DNA of 64,000 nt from Methanobacterium sp. (GTDB taxonomy: Archaea > Methanobacteriota > Methanobacteria > Methanobacteriales > Methanobacteriaceae): contig JACRPY010000002.1 in NCBI GenBank assembly GCA_016222945.1, positions 310,001-374,000 of the forward strand, given 5' to 3'. Below are positions 37,232 to 44,891 of this stretch, piece by piece. A program made the position numbers and the translations under genes. Below the pieces are notes generated by a model. It worked only from the letters and a program-made list of their open reading frames with translations, did no database searches and was not told the DNA's origin. Positions within the stretch are counted from its first letter, which is position 1. Each line of letters begins with the position of its first letter.

Positions 37232-37630
37232 ATGAAAGAAGGAGTTAAAGAAGAAACACAAAAAAGTGCTCCAGCAAAAGATATAGATGAATACATATCA
37301 TTAGCTCCAAAAAAACATCAGGAAGCCCTTAAGAATATTCGTAAGGCAATCAGGGAAGCAGCACCCGAAGCTGAAGAATTAATCAGTTATAGAATTCCAA
37401 GCTATAAATATCATGGATCATTGGTCCATTTTGCCGCATTTAAAAATCATTGTAGTTTTATCGTAGTAAACAAAGCCATTTTAGAAACATTTAAAAGTGA
37501 ACTAGAAGGATTTTATACTTCTGGAGCAACTATCCGATTTACAGCAGAAAAACCTCTTCCTGAAGCATTGGTTAAAGAAATAGTCAAAACAAGAATGAAA
37601 GAAAATGAAGTGAGGGCAAATAATAAATAA
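37232..37630 (+). CDS. DUF1801 (YdhG/frataxin-like fold) protein
   Basis: About 132 residues. The motifs IDEYISLAPKKHQEAL, AAPEAEELISYRIPSYKYHG and HCSFIVVNKAI match the DUF1801/YdhG family. Members are small cytosolic proteins of unknown function, some linked to iron. An upstream TTG (37193) in frame would add 13 residues, but the ATG at 37232 begins at the family's usual position. No strong ribosome-binding site is visible. Confidence 0.88.
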   Translation: MKEGVKEETQKSAPAKDIDEYISLAPKKHQEALKNIRKAIREAAPEAEELISYRIPSYKYHGSLVHFAAFKNHCSFIVVNKAILETFKSELEGFYTSGATIRFTAEKPLPEALVKEIVKTRMKENEVRANNK

Positions 37631-37659
37631 AAATTTATTTTAAGATTGGGAGGAGTTAT

Positions 37660-38130
37660 ATGCAAAAAATAACCCCATTTCTATGGTTTGATAATCAGGC
37701 TGAAGAAGCCATGAATTTTTATATATCTATTTTTAAAAATTCAGAAGTCGTAAATGTTACTCGTTATGGTGTGGGAGGCCCCGTACCTGAAGGAACAGTT
37801 ATGACTGCAAAATTTATGATTGAAGGACAAGAATTTGTTGCACTAAACGGGGGTCCACAATTTAAATTTACTGAAGCAATATCTTTCGTCGTAAACTGTA
37901 AAACACAGGAAGAAATAGACTATTATTGGGATAAACTCTCTGAAGAGGGAGAGGAACAAGGACCTGGCTGGGTGAAAGATAAATATGGTGTTTCATGGCA
38001 AGTGGTGCCTATAATATTTACTGAAATGGTTAATAACAAAGATCCAGTAAAATCCCAGAGAGTAATGGCTGCTATGATGCAGATGACGAAGCTTGACATA
38101 AAAACGTTGAAGAAAGCATATAATGGATAA
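37660..38130 (+). CDS. PhnB-like glyoxalase-fold protein
   Basis: 156 residues. ITPFLWFDNQAEEAMNFYIS is the hallmark start of the PhnB/3-demethylubiquinone methyltransferase-like family (vicinal oxygen chelate fold), with GPGWVKDKYGVSWQVVP near the C-terminus. Enzymatic role is not defined for the family; the old methyltransferase name is misleading. GGGAGG stands before ATG 37660. Confidence 0.92.
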   Translation: MQKITPFLWFDNQAEEAMNFYISIFKNSEVVNVTRYGVGGPVPEGTVMTAKFMIEGQEFVALNGGPQFKFTEAISFVVNCKTQEEIDYYWDKLSEEGEEQGPGWVKDKYGVSWQVVPIIFTEMVNNKDPVKSQRVMAAMMQMTKLDIKTLKKAYNG

Positions 38131-38178
38131 TTAATCAAGAATCAGACACTTCCTAGATCTTATTTGGAGGATTAAGAT

Positions 38179-38928
38179 ATGAAAAGTGTAAATAACAGTT
38201 CAGATGATACAGATCAAGATTTTCGTTGGAATAGTCTCTATAAAATAGGGGGAGCAGCAGCCATTATATCAGCACTGCTACTATTAATTGAAATTATTGT
38301 TTTCACCATCTGGCCCCAACCTGCCACTGTGTTGGATTACTTTACGTTACTTCAGACCAATAAGCTTATTGGATTAATTGATTTTTATTTATTGGAAGTT
38401 ATAGCCTACATTCTTTTTCTTCCAATGTTTCTGGCCATTTATCTTGCCATAAGGCGATTTAATGAAAGTTATATGATAATTGCTATCTTCATGGCTATTT
38501 TAGGGATAGCCATATTTCTTTCAACCAACAACTCTTTTTCAATGCTTAATTTAAGCAACCAATTTGTATATGCGACAACAGGGGCTCAAAAGTCCATGAT
38601 ACTAGCAGCAGGTCAGTCTTTACTGGTTAATACTGGTCAACGTGCTGTTGGAGGTTTTAACATGGGGCTATTGCTCATTTCATTTGCAGGGATTATTATG
38701 TCGACTGTCATGTTAAAGAGCAATAAGTTCGGCAATAAAACAGCGTACATTGGTATTTTGGCATTTACAATTTCCTTAGCTGAGTATGTCAGAATGATCC
38801 TATTACCAGGAGAACTTATCCTTCTTCTTATCTTCGCAGTCTTATCTGGCGTACTTTTAATGATATGGTTGATTATGGTTGGTCGAAGACTTTTACAATT
38901 GAGTCAACTTTCCTTGAACTCATTTTAA
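38179..38928 (+). CDS. DUF4386-like multi-pass membrane protein
   Basis: 249 residues with about seven membrane helices after a polar N-terminus (about 1-25). Features such as YKIGGAAAIISALLLLIEI, an FLPMFLAIYLAIRRFNES loop and LSTNNSFSMLNLSNQF are like DUF4386 proteins. GGAGG is seen before ATG 38179. The 3' end overlaps the end of the convergent nitroreductase gene by nine bases. Function unknown. Confidence 0.8.
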   Translation: MKSVNNSSDDTDQDFRWNSLYKIGGAAAIISALLLLIEIIVFTIWPQPATVLDYFTLLQTNKLIGLIDFYLLEVIAYILFLPMFLAIYLAIRRFNESYMIIAIFMAILGIAIFLSTNNSFSMLNLSNQFVYATTGAQKSMILAAGQSLLVNTGQRAVGGFNMGLLLISFAGIIMSTVMLKSNKFGNKTAYIGILAFTISLAEYVRMILLPGELILLLIFAVLSGVLLMIWLIMVGRRLLQLSQLSLNSF

Positions 38929-39672
38929 CCTTAAACTGGCAACATAATCATATTCATTGAGATTGTCCATCTCAGGTTTATCAAATACAATTTCAGTTCC
39001 CCTACCAAAATGCTCTGCTGCAAGTTTTAAATGATAAAGACTAATTCCCACATCTATAGGCGGATATTTTTTAGTTAAAAGTCCCCGAACGAAACCTGGC
39101 TTAATAGAATAAGCATGAATTGCATTTTTATCACCTGTAAAAAACCATGGCTGCCCATTACCTGCAGAAGGAGCTAAACGTGCTGCTTCCAGTATTTCAT
39201 CAGCACCTTCAATGTCACTTATTTCTTGCAGCGATTTTCTCTTAAATTCTGAAATATTAGTTCGATGTAATGATTCTTGGGGATTTCCAAATGACATTAA
39301 CATGATAAATTCCAGATTTGAACTCTTTAAACCTTCTTTTTTGAGTTGGGGGATTCCATACCAGCAGCTACCTAATCCATTAGCTGAAAAGAATAGATCC
39401 ATCTGCTGTAGCATGAACCCTACATTGTTTAGGTAACCATCTTTGGGTTCTGAAAACACGGCTATATAATGTGGTGCTTTTCTCATCATCCTTCTTTTGA
39501 CCAAATCAGGGGATAGAATCTTAAATTCAATTTTAATGTCCTTATGCAAAGGTTCTAGAGTTTGAAGATGGTCTGAAATCTCCTTTAATCTATCTTCATC
39601 TAAAGGGGTTAAATCGTACTTTCTAATGGATTTCCGTTTGAATATTACCTGATAAAGGTCATTATCTTCCAT
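38920..39672 (-). CDS. Nitroreductase-fold protein, TM1586-like double-domain type
   Basis: 250 residues. Two nitroreductase-like halves: the first has FKRKSIRKYDLTPLD and ANGLGSCWYGIPQLKKEG, the second carries EAARLAPSAGNGQPWFFTG, which normally appears near the N-terminus of ordinary members. This permuted two-part arrangement is typical of the TM1586 (putative TM nitroreductase) family. It should bind FMN. It is followed upstream by the EFR1-type ferredoxin gene (25 bases), so electron transfer between the two is plausible. Confidence 0.88.
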   Translation of the reverse strand: MEDNDLYQVIFKRKSIRKYDLTPLDEDRLKEISDHLQTLEPLHKDIKIEFKILSPDLVKRRMMRKAPHYIAVFSEPKDGYLNNVGFMLQQMDLFFSANGLGSCWYGIPQLKKEGLKSSNLEFIMLMSFGNPQESLHRTNISEFKRKSLQEISDIEGADEILEAARLAPSAGNGQPWFFTGDKNAIHAYSIKPGFVRGLLTKKYPPIDVGISLYHLKLAAEHFGRGTEIVFDKPEMDNLNEYDYVASLRLK

Positions 39673-39697
39673 ATTATCTCCTCAAAGTTTTTTTACA

Positions 39698-40573
39698 TTA
39701 TTTAAGTGTATTAGTTTGCATTAACATATCGGATATTTTAATCTGAGGGTTATGATATTTTGCCAGTTCAGGCATAGCGCTGGTCTGGATAGCTGTTTTT
39801 TCACACCAGTGGAAACAGGCCAGGCAGAATTCGCATTTATGTTGCCATGAGGGCTTTTCATTTAACATGACTATGTTTTGAGTTGGACAAATCTGTGAAC
39901 AGGTTCCACACCCATTACAATTTTCATTGGTATTGAAAGTTTTATCCATATGGGGTAAAAGCTCTTCATAACTTAATTTAGATAATTCGGGGTACTTTTT
40001 AATCTTTTTTAAGGTGGGATGTTCAAATGAGGAAGCAAATGGTTTGATAATAGATTTAATTAAACTATAAAATTTACCAAAGACTAAATTGGGAGCATCC
40101 CATTTTACATCTGCATGGTTATTAATCTGTTCAACTAGCAATGAAATGTTTTCTTCCCAGACATGAAGCATTTTCTGCTGTTTTTTTAGATTAATGTCTT
40201 TAGATTTGCCCATGTTGCTGGGCATGTTCACAGTAAATTTGGCTGCAACTTTACCTCCCTGTAACTGAATGATATCATCTAAAAAGTCCAGAGCATTGAC
40301 TGAAACAGCGCCATATGTGCAGATGGCAAATATGTACTTGTCTTGAATATTTTTCAATTTCTTAACAAATCTACGCACGATTAATGGCACACCTCCATGG
40401 GGTTCATAATAAACGGGGAAAACAATTCCTATAACGTCTGCCGGAGATATTATGCTTTTTTTGTTGATTACGGAGGTTATGGGAATAAGTTCTCCATTTA
40501 ATTTTTGATTAATATCTCGGGCCACGGCTAAAGAGTTTCCAGTGCCTGAAAAATAATAGATTTCTGTGCTCAT
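39698..40573 (-). CDS. EFR1-family protein (flavodoxin plus 4Fe-4S ferredoxin)
   Basis: 291 residues. N-terminal flavodoxin-like domain with YYFSGTGNSLAVARDI (FMN phosphate loop) and VFPVYYEPHGGVP, then a C-terminal ferredoxin region with CNGCGTCSQICP and CEFCLACFHWCEK, giving two [4Fe-4S] clusters. This matches the EFR1 group common in anaerobes. Its job is probably to move electrons between iron-sulfur and flavin carriers. It lies between the nitroreductase and two flavodoxin genes, all minus strand, suggesting a redox operon under the ArsR regulator at 41655. Confidence 0.9.
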   Translation of the reverse strand: MSTEIYYFSGTGNSLAVARDINQKLNGELIPITSVINKKSIISPADVIGIVFPVYYEPHGGVPLIVRRFVKKLKNIQDKYIFAICTYGAVSVNALDFLDDIIQLQGGKVAAKFTVNMPSNMGKSKDINLKKQQKMLHVWEENISLLVEQINNHADVKWDAPNLVFGKFYSLIKSIIKPFASSFEHPTLKKIKKYPELSKLSYEELLPHMDKTFNTNENCNGCGTCSQICPTQNIVMLNEKPSWQHKCEFCLACFHWCEKTAIQTSAMPELAKYHNPQIKISDMLMQTNTLK

Positions 40574-40588
40574 AGTTAAACCAACCTA

Positions 40589-41083
40589 TTACTTTAAACT
40601 CTTTGCAAATTCTGCTGCATTTTTAAGATCCTCTTCATCAGGTTTTCCTTTATTTAAACCACCAATAAGCTTAAAGGGCCCCCATGTATCAAATCCTTTA
40701 CAATTAAACTCTCCCAGTATTTCAAAACCTTTTTTTGATAATTCATTTTTCAATAAATCATTGAATTTGGACGCTCGAAAATCGAAAGATTTTCGGTGCC
40801 CCAAACGCTGCGCGTTTGAGGGTTTTTTACTTCCACTTGTTGAAAATACAAATGCTTTTTTGTTTTCTACATTATCTAAGTCTTCAACAAATTTTCTTAG
40901 CTTTTTATGGGGTTTACTAAAGTATATTCCAGAACCAAAGCCAATTAGATCATATTCTTTGATAATATCATGGTTGGCATCTTTTAAATCAAATAATTCA
41001 GCTTCCAGAGCGTTTACCATTGCTTCAGCTATTTTTTTGGTGTTTCCATGATGTATGGACTTGTAAATTATTGCAGTTTTCAT
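40589..41083 (-). CDS. Flavodoxin-family protein with an in-frame palindromic repeat insertion
   Basis: 164 residues, closely related to the next gene (41113). Shared parts: AIIYKSIHHGNTKKIAEAM, GFGSGIYFSKPHKKLRKFVE and ILGEFNCKG. After FSTSGS it has an extra segment of about 19 residues (KKPSNAQRLGHRKSFDFRA, residues 86-104) that neither paralogue has. The segment is encoded by a two-hairpin palindromic repeat (40776-40822), in frame and without a stop. It sits at a surface loop next to the FMN-binding region, so the protein may still fold. GAGGAG precedes the start; ATG 41083 matches the paralogue start better than 41086. Confidence 0.88.
   Translation of the reverse strand: MKTAIIYKSIHHGNTKKIAEAMVNALEAELFDLKDANHDIIKEYDLIGFGSGIYFSKPHKKLRKFVEDLDNVENKKAFVFSTSGSKKPSNAQRLGHRKSFDFRASKFNDLLKNELSKKGFEILGEFNCKGFDTWGPFKLIGGLNKGKPDEEDLKNAAEFAKSLK
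40776..40825 (+). repeat. Two-hairpin palindromic repeat, copy B, inside a flavodoxin gene
   Basis: Hairpin 1 CGAAAATC-GAAA-GATTTTCG (40776-40795), then GTGCC, then hairpin 2 CCCAAACGC-TGC-GCGTTTGAGGG (about 40800-40822), then six T. The core GGTGCCCCAAAC and the GTTTGAGGG are shared exactly with copy A at 4321-4364; the stem tips differ but still pair. It lies antisense to the flavodoxin reading frame, adding 57 bases by comparison with paralogues. Confidence 0.8.
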
Positions 41084-41112
41084 CATTTCTCCTCTTTTTA
41101 ATCATTGATATT

Positions 41113-41565
41113 TTAAATTTTTCCTTTTAAGCTCTCTGCAAATTTTCTTGCATTATTAAAGTCTTCTTCATTTGGTCTTCCTTTATTTAAACCCTTGCGA
41201 CTGATTATTCCTTTAATTGAGTATGCATAATATCCTTTACAATGGAATTCTCCGAGGATTTCAAAACCTTTAGTGGATAATTTTTTTTCTAACCAGTCAT
41301 AATATCTTCCATCGCCGCTTGTTGAAAAATGAAATGCTTTTTTGTTTTCTACATTATCAAGTTCTTCAACAAATTTTCTTAGCTTTTTATGGGGTTTCCA
41401 GTAGTATATTCCAGAACCAAAGCCAATTAGATCATATTCTTTAATAATATCATGATTGACATCTTTTAAATCAAATATATCAGCTTCCAGAGCGTTTGCC
41501 ATTGCTTCAGCTATTTTTTTAGTGTTACCGCGGTGTACGGACATATAAATTATTGCAGTTTTCAT
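41113..41565 (-). CDS. Flavodoxin-family protein
   Basis: 150 residues. AIIYMSVHRGNTKKIAEAM (phosphate loop), GFGSGIYYWKPHKKLRK, AFHFSTSGDGRYYDWLEKKL and ILGEFHCKGYYAYS. First gene of the minus-strand redox operon after arsR. A TTTGATAACTTTCGAA site, a near match to the ArsR palindrome, lies 56 bases upstream of its start. Single-domain electron carrier; partner proteins are probably the EFR1-type ferredoxin and nitroreductase downstream. Confidence 0.92.
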   Translation of the reverse strand: MKTAIIYMSVHRGNTKKIAEAMANALEADIFDLKDVNHDIIKEYDLIGFGSGIYYWKPHKKLRKFVEELDNVENKKAFHFSTSGDGRYYDWLEKKLSTKGFEILGEFHCKGYYAYSIKGIISRKGLNKGRPNEEDFNNARKFAESLKGKI

Positions 41566-41620
41566 TTTATTGTCTCCATTTTTCCCGAATCAAATTCTTT
41601 AATCATTTATAGTTTACTAA

Positions 41621-41636
41621 TTTGATAACTTTCGAA
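41621..41636 (-). promoter_or_regulatory. Second ArsR-type operator, upstream of the flavodoxin operon
   Basis: TTTGATAACTTTCGAA matches 13 of 16 positions of the palindrome TTCGATAAGTATCGAA found at the arsR promoter (41985-42000). It lies between arsR and the first flavodoxin gene, which would let the regulator control the flavodoxins as well. Confidence 0.55.
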
Positions 41637-41654
41637 CCATGCTTTAAAAAAATA

Positions 41655-41957
41655 TTATAATTCGCCGTGATGCAGCTTTAAAAGTTCATTTACTTCATTA
41701 ACCATTTTTTCATTAACTCTTGCCACTAAATATTTTCCTTTTCTTTCAGTAAAGATTAATTCAGCGTTGGATAATTCTTTAAGGTGGTGAGAAATAGTCG
41801 GCGCACCAATATTCAATGATTTAGCGATATCACTTATTAAGCAATCGCAGTTTGCATCGTAACAAGCTTCTTGCTTTTTAACGATTTGTAGGTATAATTC
41901 TAACCTGTTGGGGTTTGATAGGGCTTTAAAAACCTTGGCCATTTTTTTGGTATCCAT
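41655..41957 (-). CDS. ArsR-family transcriptional regulator
   Basis: 100 residues. Core AKVFKALSNPNRLELYLQIV, helix-turn-helix around ISDIAKSLNIGAPTISHHLK and wing TERKGKYLVARV. It has cysteines in ACYDANCDC just before the recognition helix, where metal- or redox-sensing members place their ligands, so it may respond to metal, thiol or oxidant. ATG 41957 has GGTG upstream. A perfect palindrome covers its likely transcription start. Its targets are likely itself and the flavodoxin/EFR1/nitroreductase genes downstream. Confidence 0.9.
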   Translation of the reverse strand: MDTKKMAKVFKALSNPNRLELYLQIVKKQEACYDANCDCLISDIAKSLNIGAPTISHHLKELSNAELIFTERKGKYLVARVNEKMVNEVNELLKLHHGEL

Positions 41958-41984
41958 TAAGTACACCGTGAAATATTTTTATAA

Positions 41985-42027
41985 TTCGATAAGTATCGAA
42001 ATAACTATCTGTGAAATAGTATATAAA
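41985..42027 (-). promoter_or_regulatory. arsR promoter and palindromic operator
   Basis: On the minus strand a TATA box CTTTATATAC (about 42018-42027) is followed by the perfect dyad TTCGATA-CT-TATCGAA (41985-42000) about 20-25 bases further, at the expected transcription start. This is a classical autoregulatory repressor site; the binding protein is inferred to be the adjacent ArsR. Confidence 0.68.
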
Positions 42028-42139
42028 GATTTGCTTGGAAACTCCAAGAGATGAAATTAAATATTAGAAAAGGTAAGTATCTTTGTACACAATTAAATCA
42101 ATCAAACATTCTGACTCTTATCATAGTGGGGGTTAATTT

Positions 42140-43291
42140 TTGTCAAATAAGTCTGATAAATCTTCCGAATCTCAGGGGAATAATAAAACCAATTTAAAGG
42201 GTGAAAAGCTCACACCAAAGGGACGTAGATTCCTTAAATTATGGATAATAGGAATTATTCTAATTTTTTTATTCGTTGGTAGCTATATGGTGGGGGTTGT
42301 TTATGAAGATAAACAATCTGACATTGCTAAACATGTAGAGCGGATGAGTCCCAACCTTAATGAACCAGGGCTCACGCCTGCAGAACAAAATCTCTCCACC
42401 AACAGCAACATCACTAAAGTGGTTACTGGAATCTATGTGGATCAAATAAGAGATTTTTCCTTATCAGACAGTACTTGGACGGTTGATTTTTATATTTGGT
42501 TTAAATGGAATGGTAGTAATGTAAATCCGGGTGAGAACTTACAGATTATTGATGGAAACATTATAGATAAAAAAATAAAGGATAATTATACCCGTGGAAC
42601 AGAACATTACGAGATTTACTATGTTACAGCTGAGATAAGCAAATTTTTCGATGTTTTAAGGTTTCCTGTGGATAACCACGTGCTCACTATAGGGATTGAG
42701 GATGAACAAAACGAAAGACCCAATTTAATCTATGTGCCAGAAAATGATACTTCGGAAATTAGTTCCCGAGTGCAGATCCCTGGTTATTCAATTAGTAATA
42801 TAACCGTTATTGAAAAACCCCATACTTATAAGTCTAATTTTGGAGATCCTCGCCTGGAAAATGGATCAACCACTTTCTCGCAATTTAGAGCAGGTATTGA
42901 TGTATCAAGACCGGATTTAGGATTTTATTTCAGAATATTCATTGCTTTGTTTGTTGCAGTTACAGCAGCTTTGTTGGCTCTACTTATAAAACCTACCGAA
43001 GTTGATCCGCGTTTTGTACTGGGATCTGGTGCTTTATTTGTGGCTGTTGCCAATAATATTATCACCTCAGAATTAATCCCCAAAACAGGGGTTCTGACAC
43101 TGGCAGATATGGTGAATGATTTAGGTCTGATTTTGATTCTAATAACTCTGGTTGAATCTACGATTTCATTGTACCTTTATGATAAGAAGGGTGAGAAGAA
43201 GTTGTCAAGGGTAATGGATAAGATTTCGATTGTACTGCTTTTAGTGATCTATATTGTCATAAATATAGCTATTGTAGTTGCTGCATGGTAG
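42140..43291 (+). CDS. Pentameric ligand-gated ion channel homologue
   Basis: 383 residues. Begins with a cytoplasmic tail and one membrane helix (about 31-53) before the extracellular domain. That domain (about 90-255) reads VTGIYVDQIRDFSLSDSTWT, FYIWFKWNG, the Cys-loop equivalent FPVDNHVLTI (about 175-184) and YKSNFGDP, all as in prokaryotic Cys-loop receptors. Four C-terminal helices follow: M1 about 262-283, M2 about 290-312, M3 about 321-347, M4 about 360-382, with VDPRFVLGSGALF and DLGLILILITLVES. The extra N-terminal helix is unlike GLIC. The start is TTG 42140 after GGGGGTTAA. Ligand and ion are unknown. Confidence 0.75.
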   Translation: MSNKSDKSSESQGNNKTNLKGEKLTPKGRRFLKLWIIGIILIFLFVGSYMVGVVYEDKQSDIAKHVERMSPNLNEPGLTPAEQNLSTNSNITKVVTGIYVDQIRDFSLSDSTWTVDFYIWFKWNGSNVNPGENLQIIDGNIIDKKIKDNYTRGTEHYEIYYVTAEISKFFDVLRFPVDNHVLTIGIEDEQNERPNLIYVPENDTSEISSRVQIPGYSISNITVIEKPHTYKSNFGDPRLENGSTTFSQFRAGIDVSRPDLGFYFRIFIALFVAVTAALLALLIKPTEVDPRFVLGSGALFVAVANNIITSELIPKTGVLTLADMVNDLGLILILITLVESTISLYLYDKKGEKKLSRVMDKISIVLLLVIYIVINIAIVVAAW

Positions 43292-43310
43292 GATAATAAA
43301 TAAAATACCA

Positions 43311-44501
43311 TTATTTATAATTAAGATATAAAAAAAACAAGAATATTCCAATTATTATTGATATGGCGGATATGATAATTATGTTTCGGCCATGGAATTT
43401 TGCATTAGGATTATCCCTTGTATAAAGATACCAACCAATGAATAGACCAATGAAGCCACCTGAAATGGCGAATATATAACCTATAACCAGCACTATTAGA
43501 GAGGTCTTCTTGGCAGGAATCATCCGACTCCCACATTCACATGTGAGGTCATAGTTTTCTGGGGTTTCTCCGGGGGGAAGTTCATAGTAGCTTTTACACT
43601 TTTCACAGACGAATATCCCTTTTAAAACCCCTTTATCTCTTCTTCTATTTTTAATGTATATTCCAATTATGCCTCCAATAACACATGCAATTCCATCTTG
43701 AATGAAACCATATGCATAAGCTGCCATGTTAGTCATGTTATCTATGGAATATCCAAAGTAACCTACTGAATATCCCAAATAACTACTGGAAATCAAAATT
43801 AATATTCCTCCTATTAAACTGGCGACTGCGCAATTAAAAATACCATCTTTGTATCTTCCCCCAGCTATAAAACTTGTAATAAAACCGGCTAGAATAATAG
43901 AAAAATGAACTTCACCATTAAAAAACAAACTAAATAAAAAGAGGATTATTGTGCCTGATAAAATAGCAATAATCCTTATCCTGATACTGGAATTATCCAA
44001 ATCTTCAGATTTCTTATCTGATTTAACTGGTTTTTTATATTCGAATTTACCTCCACATTCACACTTTGCATATTCTTTTGGAGTCTCATCATCTTTAAGC
44101 TCATAATGCTCTCCACATTTAGTACAGAGTAAATAACCATTATCTTTCAATTTGGATTTTAATCTCCATTTTTGCATTGTAATTATCAGTTTTCGGATAG
44201 ATACTCCAATAATAGCTCCTAATCCTCCTAATAATATGCATATAATCCATAACAGAGTTGTTTCAAGTGGTTGTAGATAAAACATGGAGAGATGATAGAT
44301 TAAAAGTAGAACTGGAAAAAATATTATGGAAGTAATAAACGTTGATATTGTTCCATTTATTGCACCGTCAAGATAACTATCAGCAATCCAAAGACCTACC
44401 ACCAATCCACCGAGGATACTGAAGATTAAAACATCTAAAAATGGTGCTAAACATAAAGCAACAATGGCCCCTACAATAACTGCCTTAAAATTTAAGTTCA
44501 T
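43311..44501 (-). CDS. Membrane protein with two zinc-ribbon repeats (DUF5518-like)
   Basis: 396 residues made of repeated units: a helical membrane bundle of three to four helices, then a short zinc ribbon. Ribbon 1 is CTKCGEHYELKDDETPKEY plus CECGG (about 125-150); ribbon 2 is CEKCKSYYELPPGETPENY plus CECGS (about 300-325). The membrane segments have the Gly-rich pattern of DUF5518-type proteins from Methanobacterium, and a third partial membrane unit closes the protein. It faces the ion channel gene tail to tail with 19 bases between. Function unknown. Confidence 0.8.
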   Translation of the reverse strand: MNLNFKAVIVGAIVALCLAPFLDVLIFSILGGLVVGLWIADSYLDGAINGTISTFITSIIFFPVLLLIYHLSMFYLQPLETTLLWIICILLGGLGAIIGVSIRKLIITMQKWRLKSKLKDNGYLLCTKCGEHYELKDDETPKEYAKCECGGKFEYKKPVKSDKKSEDLDNSSIRIRIIAILSGTIILFLFSLFFNGEVHFSIILAGFITSFIAGGRYKDGIFNCAVASLIGGILILISSSYLGYSVGYFGYSIDNMTNMAAYAYGFIQDGIACVIGGIIGIYIKNRRRDKGVLKGIFVCEKCKSYYELPPGETPENYDLTCECGSRMIPAKKTSLIVLVIGYIFAISGGFIGLFIGWYLYTRDNPNAKFHGRNIIIISAISIIIGIFLFFLYLNYK

Positions 44502-44891
44502 CTTTAAAACATCCTTGATACATTTTAATCTTGATATAATTTAAGATTGTATTAAATATTCCTATTTTGATATAACTTAACTGAAAATATATTGAAATTT
44601 TTTGATAAATCCAAACTATTCAGGGTTATATAATCAATTGCACGCCTTAATTTATTAAATAAAGGGTAAATATCACTAAAATTATTCCAAGAACGCGTAT
44701 TATCTAAATATAGATATTTATAGTTGTTAAATCTCGTTATTTGCATTTTACTTAGGCTAAAACTATTTTTGTAAATATAGGATTAATAAAATTGTGCAGA
44801 AAAACAAAACTAATATATATTAATAGGCTATACAGAAATTTGAGGAAAAACATAATTTTATTGAATTTAATACGAAATCGTGGTGAAAAAA
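44502..44891. other. Intergenic region, no gene recognised
   Basis: About 390 AT-rich bases between two divergent genes. Short open frames on the minus strand have neither ribosome-binding sites nor normal composition. An A/T-rich TATA-like AATATATATTAATAG at about 44810-44825 may be the promoter of the plus-strand zinc-ribbon gene. Confidence 0.45.
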
